A stretch of 64,000 bases of DNA from Delphinus delphis (taxonomy: Eukaryota; Chordata; Mammalia; Artiodactyla; Delphinidae): positions 3,968,001 to 4,032,000 of the forward strand of contig NW_027192651.1 of the NCBI RefSeq assembly GCF_949987515.2. Reading direction: 5' to 3'. The notes beneath the pieces are model-generated. The model had not been told where the DNA came from, ran no database searches, and was given only the letters and a program-made list of their open reading frames with translations. This document shows, one piece after another, positions 47,937 to 61,102 of the stretch. How positions within the stretch are numbered: the stretch's first letter is position 1; each line of letters opens with the position of its first letter. The translations under genes and the position numbers were made by a program.

Positions 47937-48125
47937 TTATTACCAAAGGGGAAAGGTGGGAGGAGGGATAAATTAACAGTTTGGAATGAACACATACACA
48001 CTGCTATGTATAAAATAGATCATCAACAAGGAACTACTGTATAGCACAGGGAACTACACTCAACATTTTGCAATAACCTATAAGGGGAAATAATCTGAAA
48101 AAGAATAGATATTTTTATTGACATC
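47937..48125 (+). mobile_element. L1 3'-UTR fragment, copy 2
   Basis: Duplicate of 18,972-19,160, with the same block order. Confidence 0.85.
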
Positions 48126-48274
48126 ATCTATCAATGACAGTTAAAGTGTAGCCTAAGGGAAGCTGGTGGTGAGTGCTTCTGACCCTGAAGACTTCAATCA
48201 TCTAAAGTTTGGACTCTGCCTACTTCCCAAGGCCCTTAATGAACATATGTGTAGCCGTAGCTTAAAAACTTCCC

Positions 48275-49896
48275 CAGTTTGGGTTTCGGGGAGACACTGA
48301 TTTTGAAAAAGCCCTGGTGTTCTCCTTACATGAATGGGACTCTTCCTACTGCTAAAACATGTCTGTCACACCCAGAGGATGGTATACCGTCTGATCGGGA
48401 AGAGTTTGGAAAAGGCATCTCATCTCCTCATCTCCTGGTGCTCGGGTTCACCCCTCCAGCGTCTTTACTAACAGTCTCCCCACTTGGAGATGTCAGCACT
48501 GTCAACATCCTGTTGCGTACAGTTTGGAATTTGTCCAGAGGATGAAGCGGAAGGATGAGGAACAATGAGAGACAAGTCCTAGGTGTTCAGACAGGCACAT
48601 GTCACTCTAATTTCCAATCAGGAAGACGAATTGACCAAAGGCTAGGGTTGCCCATGGAAACAGTATAGGGCTTGAGGAAATCCCGCTGCTTTGTGGCCAG
48701 TTCCCATAAACACGAGTTGAACAATGGAACTCAGGGGCAGTAAAATTCACAAAACTGCAGAGTTGAAAATATCCATCACTGAAAAATGTCTTGAGGAAAG
48801 TCAGAGAAAAGGACTTGTAAGCAAGGGAGAATGGCAGGAAAGGGATTTGAGGAGGTAGAAAGGACTCGCCATTAAGCACAAGAAAAGGAGCTGAACATTG
48901 CCAACATTGCAGTTGGCCAAAAAGGGTGTATGCGTTCTTTTCTGTATATATTCAAGAAAAGGGCATACACTTTTTTAGCCAACCAAACAGGTGGGCACTG
49001 GAAGTCAATACTACAAAAGATATCACTTCGCATCAGTCAGAAGAGCCATCCTCATAAAGCGTAAACAACAGAAATGCAGGACAGGGCAACGAGAAGAGGG
49101 AGCCCTGTGAGACTTATAGTGGAAATGTATATTGCCAACGGCCATTCTGGAGAAGTGTATTGTGTTTACTAAAGCATCTAAAAAATGAGCTACAGAGCAT
49201 AGGGCACTTGCACTCATGGGCGTATATCTTGGGAAAAACAAAAATCGAGAGGACACAGGCACCCCAATGTTTACCCCCTCTCTGTTTAAAAGATCCTCGA
49301 CTAGGATATAACTTAAATGTCTCTGGAGGGGAAAAATGGATAGAGATGTGGTACTTAGGTAGAGTGGAATATTATTCAGCCTGGAAATCAATGAAATATG
49401 GCCAGTTGTAACAACTCCGGAGGAGTTACGTATGATCATTCTAAGTGACAGAATTCAAAAAGAAAAAGACACATATCATAAGATATCACTTAAAGGTGGA
49501 ATCCAAAATGGCTACACATGAAATAAATTACAAAACAAAAACATAGTCAAATATGTAGAAAACACGCATAAGGCTGCTAAACGGGAAAGGTGGGAAGGGG
49601 TGAGGCATCATCCAGGAGGTTGAAATTAGCAAAGATACCATTCCAAATACCAAACTGATAATCAACAAGGCCTACACGGTAGCTAAAAGAACTGCACTCA
49701 GCACACTCAAGTCACCGGAAAAGAATATATACGACTGGTAAGAATCTGAAAAAGAATTTATTGATGTCTCTCTGTACGCGAATCAAGTGGATGTACAGCA
49801 GCAAGAAACAGAGCTTTGAAAATCAGCTGTAACCAATATAGTAATAAATTGAAAAAAATAAATGACAGAGAGACAGAGAAAACCTCTTACAACTTT
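48275..49896 (+). repeat. Diverged long-form monomer A, copy 2
   Basis: Duplicate of 19,310-20,931. Palindrome 48,914-48,982 carries the same facing T/A pair change as copy 1. Confidence 0.88.
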
Positions 49897-51648
49897 TCCT
49901 CAGGGACGGTGATGCAACATGGATTGAACACATCTAGACCCACAGCAGGATGAGACATAAGGCTGGAAACTGTTTGCGCTAAGAGAAATGTGAGGTTGGG
50001 TGAGGAAATGCACACCCTTTAAAGTAATACTACCTGGTACCCATTCAATGGGTCCCAAATCTGCAGGTTCAAGGGATCTTCCTACAGCTAAAACATGCAT
50101 GGAAAACCCAGAGGACTGTACACCATGTGATCGGGAGATGTGTCTAAAATGCACCTCATTTATCCTCTCCTGGTGCTCCTGTTCACCATTCCAGCCACAC
50201 TACTTAGAATCTCCCCACTTGGAGAATCAGCACATTTAAACTTCTGTTTCACACATTTTGCAAATTGTGAGGAGGATGAACGGGAAGAGGGGGAACCAAT
50301 GAGAGAAGAGTTGTAGGGGTTTGGACGGGCACATATCACTCTAATTTCCCATTAAGAATAAGAATTAAAGGAAGGCTCAGCCTGCCTCGCCGGAGCCAAA
50401 ATAGGGCCTGAAGCAATCCTGCGGGTTTGAGGCCAGCTCACAAAAGAGCAACTTAAAAAATGGAGCTCAGGGTCACTGCAATTCACAAACCTGCAGAGTT
50501 ATAAATGAAAACTAACGTCCAAAAATATGTTGAGGTAAGGCAAAGAAGAGGATCTGAATGCAAGACAGAATTGCAAGAAACAGATTTCAAGAGATAGATT
50601 GGACTCGTCTTTAACGCACATGAAAAGCGGCAGAATTTCGACAATGATGCAGTTGGCCCAAAAGGGCGTATGCGTTTTTTCCTGATTATATCCAGGAAAA
50701 AACGCATACGCACTTTATGGGCAACGAAGCAAGCAAGCAATGCAAATGTGCACAACAAAGAAGTCTCACTTCCCACCGGTCAAAAGGGCCATCCTAAAAA
50801 ATTGTAAAAACCAGAAATGCAGGACAGGCCATGGAGAACAGGGAGCCTTTATACGCTGATGGGCAGTGTGTGAACTGCCGAGAGCCACTCTGGAGAAGTG
50901 TATGGTGGTTCCTAAATCATCTAAAAAACAGAGCTACAGAGCATAGGACACTTCCAATCATGGGAGTATATCTAGGGAAGTCTAAAAATCAACAAGACAC
51001 AAGCACACCACAGTTTAGGGCTACTCTGTTTACAAGAACCTCAACTTCAGTACACCTTAAATATCCCAGGAAAGAGAACAATGGATAAAGAAGATGTGGT
51101 ACTTATGTACAATGGAATATCTCTTCACCATGAAATCAATGTAATAAGGCTAGTAGAAGGATAAAGAGTGGATTTAGGTCCGATAATACTACTTGAAATA
51201 AGTCAAACAGAAAAAGAAACATATCATAAGATATCACTTATAGAGGGAGGGTAAATATGGCTGCACAAGAAATGAATTACAGAACAGAACAGTGTCTCAC
51301 ATTTAGAAAACACACTTATGTCAGCTTAAGGGGAAAGGAGAGGTGGGGTGATGCATAAAACCAGAGTTTGAAATTAGCACAGATACCGTTCAATAAACCA
51401 AATAGGTATTAGACAAGATCTACACCTTGCTCAATGAACAGGCCTCAACACACCCTATACACCGCAGAGAAATATATCTGAGGAATAAGAATCTTAAAAC
51501 CCATGTATTGATATATCTCCATAAGGGAATCAAGTGTGTGCAGAGCGGCACAAACACAGCAGTGAAAAGGAGCTAAACCCCATTATAGAAATAAATTTTA
51601 AAAACAAAACGCTGAAACAATGAAAGAGAGAAAAATTCTTACAAAATT
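49897..51648 (+). repeat. Diverged long-form monomer B, copy 2
   Basis: Duplicate of 20,932-22,683. The palindrome is at 50,653-50,724. Retains the segment deleted in short monomers (from ~51,566). Confidence 0.9.
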
Positions 51649-53204
51649 CGCTCAGGGGCTGTGATGCAACCTGGATTGACCACATATAAACCCACAGCTG
51701 GATAAGACATAAGGCTGGACACTTGGGGCTGACAGGATTGGTGAGCTTTGGTGAGCAACTGCCGAAAGTTTAATGCAATACTTCATGCTACTCAGTCCAA
51801 GGGTCCCAACACTCCAGGTTGAAGGGAATCTTCCTACAGCTAAACCATGCTTGGGAAACCCAGCGACTGGTATACCATATGATCGGGAAAGGTTTCTAAA
51901 ACGCACCTCATTTTTCCTCTCCTGGGGCTCCGGATCGACATTCCAGCCGCTTTACTAACAACATCCCCACATGGAGTCAATGCCTTTAACTTCTGGTATC
52001 GCACAGTCTGCAGTTAGTGCAGAGGATGAATGAGAATAGGGGGAACCAGTGAGAAACTAGCTGTAGCGGTTTCAATGGGCACATGTCACTCTAATATCAC
52101 ATCAGTAAGAAGAATTAACCAAAGGCACAGCAGGTGCCCCAGAAGAAATATAGGGCTTCAAGGAATCCTGTGGTTATGGGGCAATACCACAAAAATAAGA
52201 GCTAAAAAATGGAGCTAAGGGCCACTGCAATTCAAAAACCTGCAGAGTTATAAAGGCCAACTATTTTTAAAAAATATATTGAGGTAAGGCTATGAAGAGG
52301 CATTGAAAGCAAGGCAGAATTGCAGGAAACCGATTTCAGGAGGTAGACTGGAATTGCATTGAAAGCATATGAAGAGAGTCAGAAACTCGACAATGATGCA
52401 CTTGGCCAAAAAGGGCGTATGCGTTTTTTCCTGAATATATTCAGGAAAAAACGCATACGCCCTTTTTGGCCAACCAAGCAAGCTTGCAAAGGAAATCTGC
52501 ACTACAATGAAGTCTCATTTCCACCTGGTCAAAAGGGCCATCTGAAAAAAGTGTAAAATCCATAAAGGCACGACAGGCCATGGAGAACTGGGAGCCTTCT
52601 TATGCTGATAGGCGGGATGTAAATTGCCAACAGCCACTCTGGAGAAGTGTATGGTGTTTCCTGAAACATCTAAAAAACAAAGCAACAGAAACTAGGGCAC
52701 TTCCACTTATGGTCCTATAGCTTAGGGAAATTAAAATCAAAAAGACACAGCCACCCCAAAGTTTGGGACGGCTCTGTTTACAAGAACCTCGTTTACAGTA
52801 CAAGTTCAATATTGCAGAAAGTGAAAAATGGATAAAGAACATGTGGTACTTACGTACAATGCAATATCACTCAGCAATGAAATCTATGTCATCAGGCCCG
52901 TAGCAGCATAATGAGTGGATTCAGGTATGATGATTCTAACTGAAATAAGTCACACAGAAAAGAAACATCATAAGATATCACTAATACACGGAATGTAAAC
53001 TTGGCTACACAGGAACTGCATTCCAAAACAGAACAGTGTCTCAAGTTTAGAAAACCAACTTATGCTTGCTTAAGGGGGAAGGTGAGTTGGGGTGCTGCAT
53101 AAAACCAGAGATTGAAATGAGCACAGATAAAGTTCCTTAAGCCAAATATGGAATAGACAAGAGCTACTCCTTGCTCAACGAAATGGACTCAATACCCCAT
53201 ATTA
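51649..53204 (+). repeat. Hybrid monomer C, copy 2
   Basis: The left part duplicates 22,684-23,430. Palindrome 52,402-52,473 is perfect, unlike that of copy 1. To the right of the palindrome it diverges from copy 1 (CCACCTGGTCAAAAG, CATAAAGGCACGACAGG, CAGCCACTCTGGAG), so the spacer duplication ends, or conversion begins, close to the palindrome. Confidence 0.88.
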
Positions 53205-54784
53205 AACGCCTAAGAATGTACCTGACTAGTAAGTATCTTAAAACTTATGGATTGCTATGTCTCCAAAAGAGAATCAAGCGTGTGTACAGGGGCATAAACG
53301 CAGCAGTGATAGGATTGGAGAGGTTCGGTGAGCAAATGAAGACGCTTTGAAGTCATATTGCATGGTACCCATTACACGGGTCTCAACTCTCCAGGTTTAA
53401 GGTATTCTTCCTTCAGCTAAAACATGCATGTGGAACCCAGAGTATGATCAACCGTGTGAACGGGAGACATGTTCAAATATGTCTCAGTTTTCCTCCCCTG
53501 GTACTCGGGTGCAACATTCCAGACGCTTTACTAACACTCTCCCCACTTGGAGAGTCAGCACCTTTAACCTCCTGTTTGGCCCCGTTTGCAATTTCTGCGG
53601 AAGATGAACAGGAATAGGGAGAACCAATGAGAGACTAGCTGGAGGTGTCTGGACGGGCAAATTTAACTCTCATTTCCCACCAGAAAGAGGAAATAAACAA
53701 AGGCTCAGCATGCCCTGCTGGAACCAGATAAGGGCCTGAAGCCATCCAGCGGTGTTGCAGCCAGCTCACAAGAAAACGAGTTGAAGAAAGGAGCTCAGGG
53801 GCACTGTAACTCACAAACCTGCAGAGTTATAAATGACAGCTATCGTCCAAAAATAGACTGAAGTAAGGCTGCCAAGAGGACTTGAAAGCGGGGCAGAATT
53901 GCAGGAAACCGATTTCAGGAGGTAGACTGGAATTGCATTGAAAGCATAGGAAAAGAGGCAGAACGTCCACAATGATGCACTTGGCCAAAAAGGGCGTATG
54001 CGTTTTTTCCTGAATATATTCAGGAAAAAACGCATACGCCCTTTTTGGCCAACCAAGCAAGCTTGCAAAGGAAATCTGCACTACAATGTAGTCTCACTTC
54101 CCCCCGGTCAAAAGGGCCATCTGAAAAAAGTGTAAAATCCAGAAAGACAGGACAGGCCATGGAGAACTGGGAGCCTTGTTATGCTGATGGGCGGGATGTA
54201 AATTGCCAACAACCACTTGGGAGAAGTGTATGGTGTTTCCTGAAACATCTAAAAAACAAAGCAACAGAGCCTAGGGCACTTCCACTTATGGTCCTATAGC
54301 TTAGGGAATTTAAAATCAAAAAGACACAGCCACCCCAAAGTTTGGAACGGCTCTGTTTACAAGAACCTTGTTTACAGTACAAGTTCAACATCGCAGAAAG
54401 TGAAAAATGGATAAAGAAGTTGTGGTATTTACTTACAAAGCAATATCACTCAGCAATGAAATCTGTGTCATCAGGCCCTTAGCAGCACAATGAGTGGATT
54501 CAGGTATGATGATTCTAACTGAAATAAGTCACACAGAAAATGAAACATCATAAGATATCAGTAATACACGGAATGTAAACTTCGCTACACAGGAACTGAA
54601 TTACAGAACAGAACAGGGTCTCAAATTTAGAAAACCAACTTATGCTTGCTTAAGGGGAAAGGTGAGTTGGGGTGCTGCATAAAACCAGAGATTGAAATGA
54701 GCACAGATAAAGTTCCTTAAGCCAAATATGGAATAGACAAGAGCTACTCCTTGCTCAACGAAATGGACTCAACACCGCATATTA
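53205..54784 (+). repeat. Monomer 24
   Basis: Palindrome 53,981-54,052 is perfect. The left segment carries several private substitutions, as expected close to an array edge; the L1 half is of the GGAACGGCTCTG type. Confidence 0.93.
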
Positions 54785-56364
54785 AACGCCTAAGAATGTA
54801 CCTGACTAGTAAGTATCTTAAAACCTATGGATTGCTATGTCTCCGAAAGAGAATCAAGCATGTGTACAGGGGCATAAACGCAGCAGTGATAGGATTGGAG
54901 AGGTTCGGTGAGCAAATGAAGACCCTTTGAAGTCATATTGCATGGTACCCATTCCACGGGTTTCAACTACCCAGGTTTTAGGTATTCTTCCTTCAGCTAA
55001 AACATGCATGTGGAACCCAGAGTATGATCAACCATGTGATCGGGAGACGTGTTCAAATATGTCTCAGTTTTCCTCCCCTGGTACTCGGGTGCAACATTCC
55101 AGACGCTTTACTAACACTCTCCCGACTTGGAGAGTCAATCCCTTTAACCTCCTGTTTGGCCCAGTTTGCAATTTCTGCGGAAGATGAACAGGAATAGTGA
55201 GAACCAATGAGAGACTAGCTGGAGGTATCTGGACGGGCAAATTTAACTCTCATTTCCCACCAGGAAGAGGAATTAACCAAAGGCTCAGCGTGCCGTGCCG
55301 GAACCAGATTAGGGCCTGAAGCCATCCTGCGGTGTTGCGGCCAGCTCACAAGAAATCGAGTTGTAGAAAGGAGCTCAGGGTCACTGTAATTCACAAACCT
55401 GCAGAGTTATAAATGACAGCTATCGTCCAAAAATAGACTGAAGTAAGGCTGCCAAGAGGACTTGAAAGCGGGGCAGAATTGCAGGAAACCGATTTCAGGA
55501 GGTAGACTGAAATTGCATTGAAAGCATAGGAAAAGAGGCAGAACGTCCACAATGATGCACTTGGCCAAAAAGGGCGTATGCGTTTTTTCCTGAATATATT
55601 CAGGAAAAAACGCATACGCCCCTTTTGGCCAACCAAGCAAGGTTGCAAAGGAAATCTGCACTACAATGAAGTCTCACTTCCCCCCGGTCAAAAGGGCCAT
55701 CTGAAAAAAGTGTAAAATCCATAAAGGCACGACAGGCCATGGAGAACTGGGAGCCTTCTTATGCTGATGGGCGGGATGTAAATTGCCAACAGCCACTCTG
55801 GAGAAGTGTATGGTGTTTCCTGAAACATCTAAAAAACAAAGCAACAGAGCCTAGGGCACTTCCACTTATGGTCCTATAGCTTAGGGAAATTAAAATCAAA
55901 AAGACACAGCCACCCCAAAGTTTGGGACGCCTCTGTTTACAAGAACCTCGTTTACAATACAAGTTCAACATCGCAGAAAGTGAAAAATGGATAAAGAAGT
56001 TGTGGTATTTACTTACAAAGCAATATCACTCAGCAATGAAATCTGTGTCATCAGGCCCTTAGCAGCACAATGAGTGGATTCAGGTATGATGATTCTAACT
56101 GAAATAAGTCACACAGAAAAAGAAACATCATAAGATATCAGTAATACACGGAATGTAAACTTGGCTACACAGGAACTGAATTACAGAACAGAACAGGGTC
56201 TCAAATTTAGAAAACCAACTTATTCTTGCTTAAGGGTAAAGGTGAGTTGGGGTGCTGCATAAAACCAGAGATTGAAATGAGCACAGATAAAGTTCCTTAA
56301 GCCAAATATGGAATAGACAAGAGCTACTCCTTGCTCAATGAAATGGACTCAACACCCCATATTA
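54785..56364 (+). repeat. Monomer 25
   Basis: Palindrome 55,561-55,632 has one mismatch (C at 55,622). The block CATAAAGGCACGACAGG links its L1 half to hybrid C copy 2. Confidence 0.93.
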
Positions 56365-57943
56365 AACGCCTAAGAATGTACCTGACTAGTAAGTATCTTA
56401 AAACCTATGGATTGCTATGTCTCCGAAAGAGAATCAAGCATGTGTACAGGGGCATAAACGCAGCAGTGATAGGATTGGAGAGGTTCGGTGAGCAAATGAA
56501 GACCCTTTGAAGTCATATTGCATGGTACCCATTCCACGGGTTTCAACTACCAGGTTTAAGGTATTCTTCCTTCAGCTAAAACATGCATGTGGAACCTAGA
56601 GTATGATCAACCACGTGATCGGGAGACGTGTTCAAATATGTCTCAGTTTTCGTACCCTGGTACTCGGGTGCAACATTCCAGACGCTTTACTAACACTCTC
56701 CCGACCTGGAGAGTCAGTCCCTTTAACCTCCTGTTTGGCCCAGTTTGCAATTTCTGCGGAAGATGAACAGGAATAGCGAGAACCAATGAGAGACTAGCTG
56801 GAGGTGTCTGAACGGGCAAATTTAACTCTCATTTCCCACCAGGAAGAGGAATTAACCAAAGGCTCAGCGTGCCGTGCCGGAAACAGATTAGGGCCTGAAG
56901 CCATCCTGCGGTGTTGCGGCCAGGTCACAAGAAAGCGAGTTGAAGAAAGGACCTCAGGGGCACTGTAATTCACAAACCTGCAGAGTTATAAATGACAGCT
57001 ATCGTCCAAAAATAGACTGAAGTAAGGCTGCCAAGAGGACTTGAAAGTGGGGCAGAATTGCAGGAAACCGATTTCAGGAGGTAGACTGGAATTGCATTGA
57101 AAGCATAGGAAAAGAGGCAGAACGTCCACAATGATGCACTTGGCCAAAAAGGGCGTATGCGTTTTTTCCTGAATATATTCAGGAAAAAACGCATACGCCC
57201 TTTTTGGCCAACCAAGCAAGCTTGCAAAGGAAATCTGCACTACAATGAAGTCTCACTTCTCCCTGGTCAAAAGGGCCATCTGAAAAAAGTGTAAAATCCA
57301 GAAAGGCAGGACAGGCCATGGAGAACTGGGAGCCTTGTTATGCTGATGGGCGGGATGTAAATTGCCAACAACCACTTGGGAGAAGTGTATGGTGTTTCCT
57401 GAAACATCTAAAAAACAAAGCAACAGAACCTAGGGCACTTCCACTTATGGTCGTATAGCTTAGGGAAATTAAAATCAAAAAGACACAGCCACCCAAAAGT
57501 TTGGAACGGCTCTGTTTACAAGAACCTCGTTTACAGTACAAGTTCAACATCGCAGAAAGTGAAAAATGGATAAAGAAGTTGTGGTATTTACTTACAAAGC
57601 AATATCACTCAGCAATGAAATCTGTGTCATCAGGCCCTTAGCAGCACAATGAGTGGATTCAGGTATGATGATTCTAACTGAAATAAGTCACACAGAAAAA
57701 GAAACATCATAAGATATCAGTAATACACGGAATGTAAACTTGGCTACACAGGAACTGAATTACAGAACAGAACAGGGTCTCAAATTTAGAAAACCAACTT
57801 ATGCTTGCTTAAGGGTAAAGGTGAGTTGGGGTGCTGCATAAAACCAGAGATTGAAATGAGCACAGATAAAGTTCCTTAAGTCAAATATGGAATAGACAAG
57901 AGCTACTCCTTGCTCAACAAAATGGACTCAACACCGCATATTA
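56365..57943 (+). repeat. Monomer 26
   Basis: Palindrome 57,140-57,211 is perfect. The left segment is of the CCTAGAGTATG/TTTCGTACCC type. Confidence 0.93.
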
Positions 57944-59522
57944 AACGCCTAAGAATGTACCTGACTAGTAAGTATCTTAAAACCTATGGATTGCTATGTC
58001 TCCGAAAGAGAATCAAGCATGTGTACAGGGGCATAAAAGCAGCAGTGATAGGATTGGAGAGGTTCGGTGAGCAATTGAAGACACTTTGAAGTCATATTGC
58101 ATGGTACCCATTACACGGGTCTTAACTCTCCAGGTTTAAGGTATTCTTCCTTCAGCTAAAACATGCATGTGGAACCCAAGTATGATCAACCATGTGAACG
58201 GGAGACGTGTTCAAATATGTCTCAGTTTTCCTCCCCTGGTACTCGGGTGCAACATTCCAGATGCTTTAATAACACTCTCCCCACTTGGAGAGTCAGCGCC
58301 TTTAACCTCCTGTTTGGCCCAGTTTGCAATTTCTGCGGAAGATGAACAGGAATAGCGAGAACCAATGAGAGACTAGCTGGAGGTGTCTGGACGGGCAAAT
58401 TTAACTCTCATTTCCCACAAGGAAGAGGAAATAACCAAAGGTTCAGCGTGCCGTGCCAGAACCAGATTAGGGCCTGAAGCCATCCTGCGGTGTTGCGGCC
58501 AGCTCACAAGAAAGCGAGTTGAAGAAAGGAGCTCATGGGCACTGTAATTCACAAACCTGCAGTGTTATAAATGACAGCTATCGTCCAAAAATAGACTGAA
58601 GTAAGGCTGCCAAGAGGACTTGAAAGCGGGGCAGAATTGCAGGAAACTGATTTCAGGAGGTAGACTGGAATTGCATTGAAAGCATAGGAAAAGAGGCAGA
58701 ACGTCCACAATGATGCACTTGGCCAAAAAGGGCGTATGCGTTTTTTCCTGAATATATTCAGGAAAAAACGCATACGCCCTTTTTGGCCAACCAAGCAAGC
58801 TTGCAAAGGAAATCTGCACTACAATGAAGTCTCACTTCCCCCCGGTCAAAAGGGCCATCTGAAAAAAGTGTAAAATCCAGAAAGGCAGGACAGGCCATGG
58901 AGAACTGGGAGCCTTGTTATGCTGATGGGCGGGATGTAAATTGCCAACAACCACTCGGGAGAAGTGTATGGTGTTTCCTGAAACATCTAAAAAACAAAGC
59001 AACAGAACCTAGGGCACTTCCACTTATGGTCCTATAGCTTAGGGAAATTAAAATCAAAAAGACACAGCCACCCCAAAGTTTGGGACGCCTCTGTTTACAA
59101 GAACCTCGTTTACAGTACAAATTCAACATCGCGGAAAGTGAAAAATGGATAAAGAAGTTGTGGTATTTACTTACAAAGCAATATCACTCAGCAATGAAAT
59201 CTGTGTCATCAGGCCCTTAGCAGCAAAATGAGTGGATTCAGGTATGATGATTCTAACTGAAATAAGTCACACAGAAAAAGAAACATCATAAGATATCAGT
59301 AATACACGGAATGTAAACTTGGCTACGCAGGAACTGAATTACAGAAAAGAACAGGGTCTCAAATTTAGAAAACCAACTTATGCTTGTTTAAGGGGAAAGG
59401 TGAGTTGGGGTGCTGCATAAAACCAGAGATTGAAATGAGCACAGATAAAGTTCCTTAAGCCAAATATGGAATTGACAAGAGCTACTCCTTGCTCAACGAA
59501 ATGGACTCAACACCGCATATTA
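57944..59522 (+). repeat. Monomer 27
   Basis: Palindrome 58,719-58,790 is perfect. The left segment is like monomers 2 and 30 (CCCAAGTATG, GAACGGG), and the L1 half mixes CAACAACCACTC with GGGACGCCTCTG. Confidence 0.93.
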
Positions 59523-61102
59523 AACGCCTAAGAATGTACCTGACTAGTAAGTATCTTAAAACCTATAGATTGCTATGTCTCCGAAAGAGAATCAAGCATG
59601 TGTACAGGGGCATAAACGCAGCAGTGATAGGATTGGAGAGGTTCGGTGAGCAAATGAAGACCCTTTGAAGTCACATTGCATGGTACCCATTCCACGGGTT
59701 TCAACTACCCAGGTTTTAGGTATTCTTCCTTCAGCTAAAACATGCATGTGGAACCCAGAGTATGATCAACCATGTGATCGGGAGACGTGTTCAAATATCT
59801 CTCAGTTTTCCTCCCCTGGTACTCGGGTGCAACATTCCAGACGCTTTACTAACACTCTCCCCACTTGGAGAGTCAGCGCCTTTAACCTCCTGTTTGGCCC
59901 AGTTTGCAATTTCTGCGGAAGATGAACAGGAATAGCGAGAACCAATGAGAGGCTAGCTGGAGGTGTCTGGACGGGCAAATTTAACTCTCATTTCCCACCA
60001 GGAAGAGGAAATAACCAAAGGCTCAGCGTGCCGTAGCGGAACCAGATTAGGGCCTGAAGCCATCCTGTGGTGTTGCGGCCAGCTCACAAGAAAGCGAGTT
60101 GAAGAAAGGAGCTCAGGGGCACTGTAATTCACAAACCTGCAGAGTTATAAATGACAGCTATCGTCCAAAAATAGACTGAAGTAAGGCTGCCAAGAGGACT
60201 TGAAAGCGGGGCAGAATTGCAGGAAACCGATTTCAGGAGGTAGACTGGAATTGTATGGAAAGCATAGGAAAAGAGGCAGAACGTCCACAATGATGCACTT
60301 GGCCAAAAAGGGCGTATGCGTTTTTTCCTGAATATATTCAGGAAAAAACGCATACGCCCTTTTTGGCCAACCAAGCAAGCTTGCAAAGGAAATCTGCACT
60401 ACAATGAAGTCTCACTTCCCCCCGGTCAAAAGGGCCATCTGAAAAAAGTGTAAAATCCAGAAAGGCAGGTCAGGCCATGGAGAACTGGGAGCCTTGTTAT
60501 GCTGATGGGCGGGATGTAAATTGCCAACAGCCACTCTGGAGAAGTGTATGGTGTTTCCTGAAACATCTAAAAAACAAAGCAACAGAACCTAGGGCACTTC
60601 CACTTATGGTCCTATAGCTTAGGGAAATTAAAATCAAAAAGACACAGCCACCCCAAAGTTTGGGACGCCTCTGTTTACAAGAACCTCGTTTACAGTACAA
60701 ATTCAACATCGCAGAAAGTGAAAAATGGATAAAGAAGTTGTGGTATTTACTTACAAAGCAATATCACTCAGCAATGAAATCTGTGTCATCAGGCCCTTAG
60801 CAGCACAATGAGTGGATTCAGGTATGATGATTCTAACTGAAATAAGTCACACAGAAAAAGAAACATCATAAGATATCAGTAATACACGGAATGTAAACTT
60901 GGCTACACAGGTACTGAATTACAGAACAGAACAGGGTCTCAAATTTAGAAAACCAACTTATGCTTGCTTAAGGGGAAAGGTGAGTTGGGGTGCTGCATAA
61001 AACCAGAGATTGAAATGAGCACAGATAAAGTTCCTTAAGCCAAATATGGAATAGACAAGAGCTACTCCTTGCTCAACGAAATGGACTCAACACCGCATAT
61101 TA
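59523..61102 (+). repeat. Monomer 28
   Basis: Palindrome 60,299-60,370 is perfect. It is nearly identical to monomer 29 in the left half, and shares GAATTGTATGGAAAGC with monomers 29 and 30. Confidence 0.93.

Larger units (their letters stand above)
42706..52396. repeat. Spacer block, copy 2
   Basis: Second copy of the block at 13,741-23,430. Examples of differences from copy 1 are GAATTACC for GAACTACC near 43,341, TTGGCCCC for TTGGGCCC near 47,552, and a restored G in the left palindrome arm near 52,423. No internal rearrangement was noticed. Confidence 0.95.

Noticed and set aside
13741..52396. Spacer duplication as an assembly error
   Set aside because: Not excluded, but about twenty scattered base differences and different monomer types on the right side argue for two real copies. 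Long-read coverage would decide.
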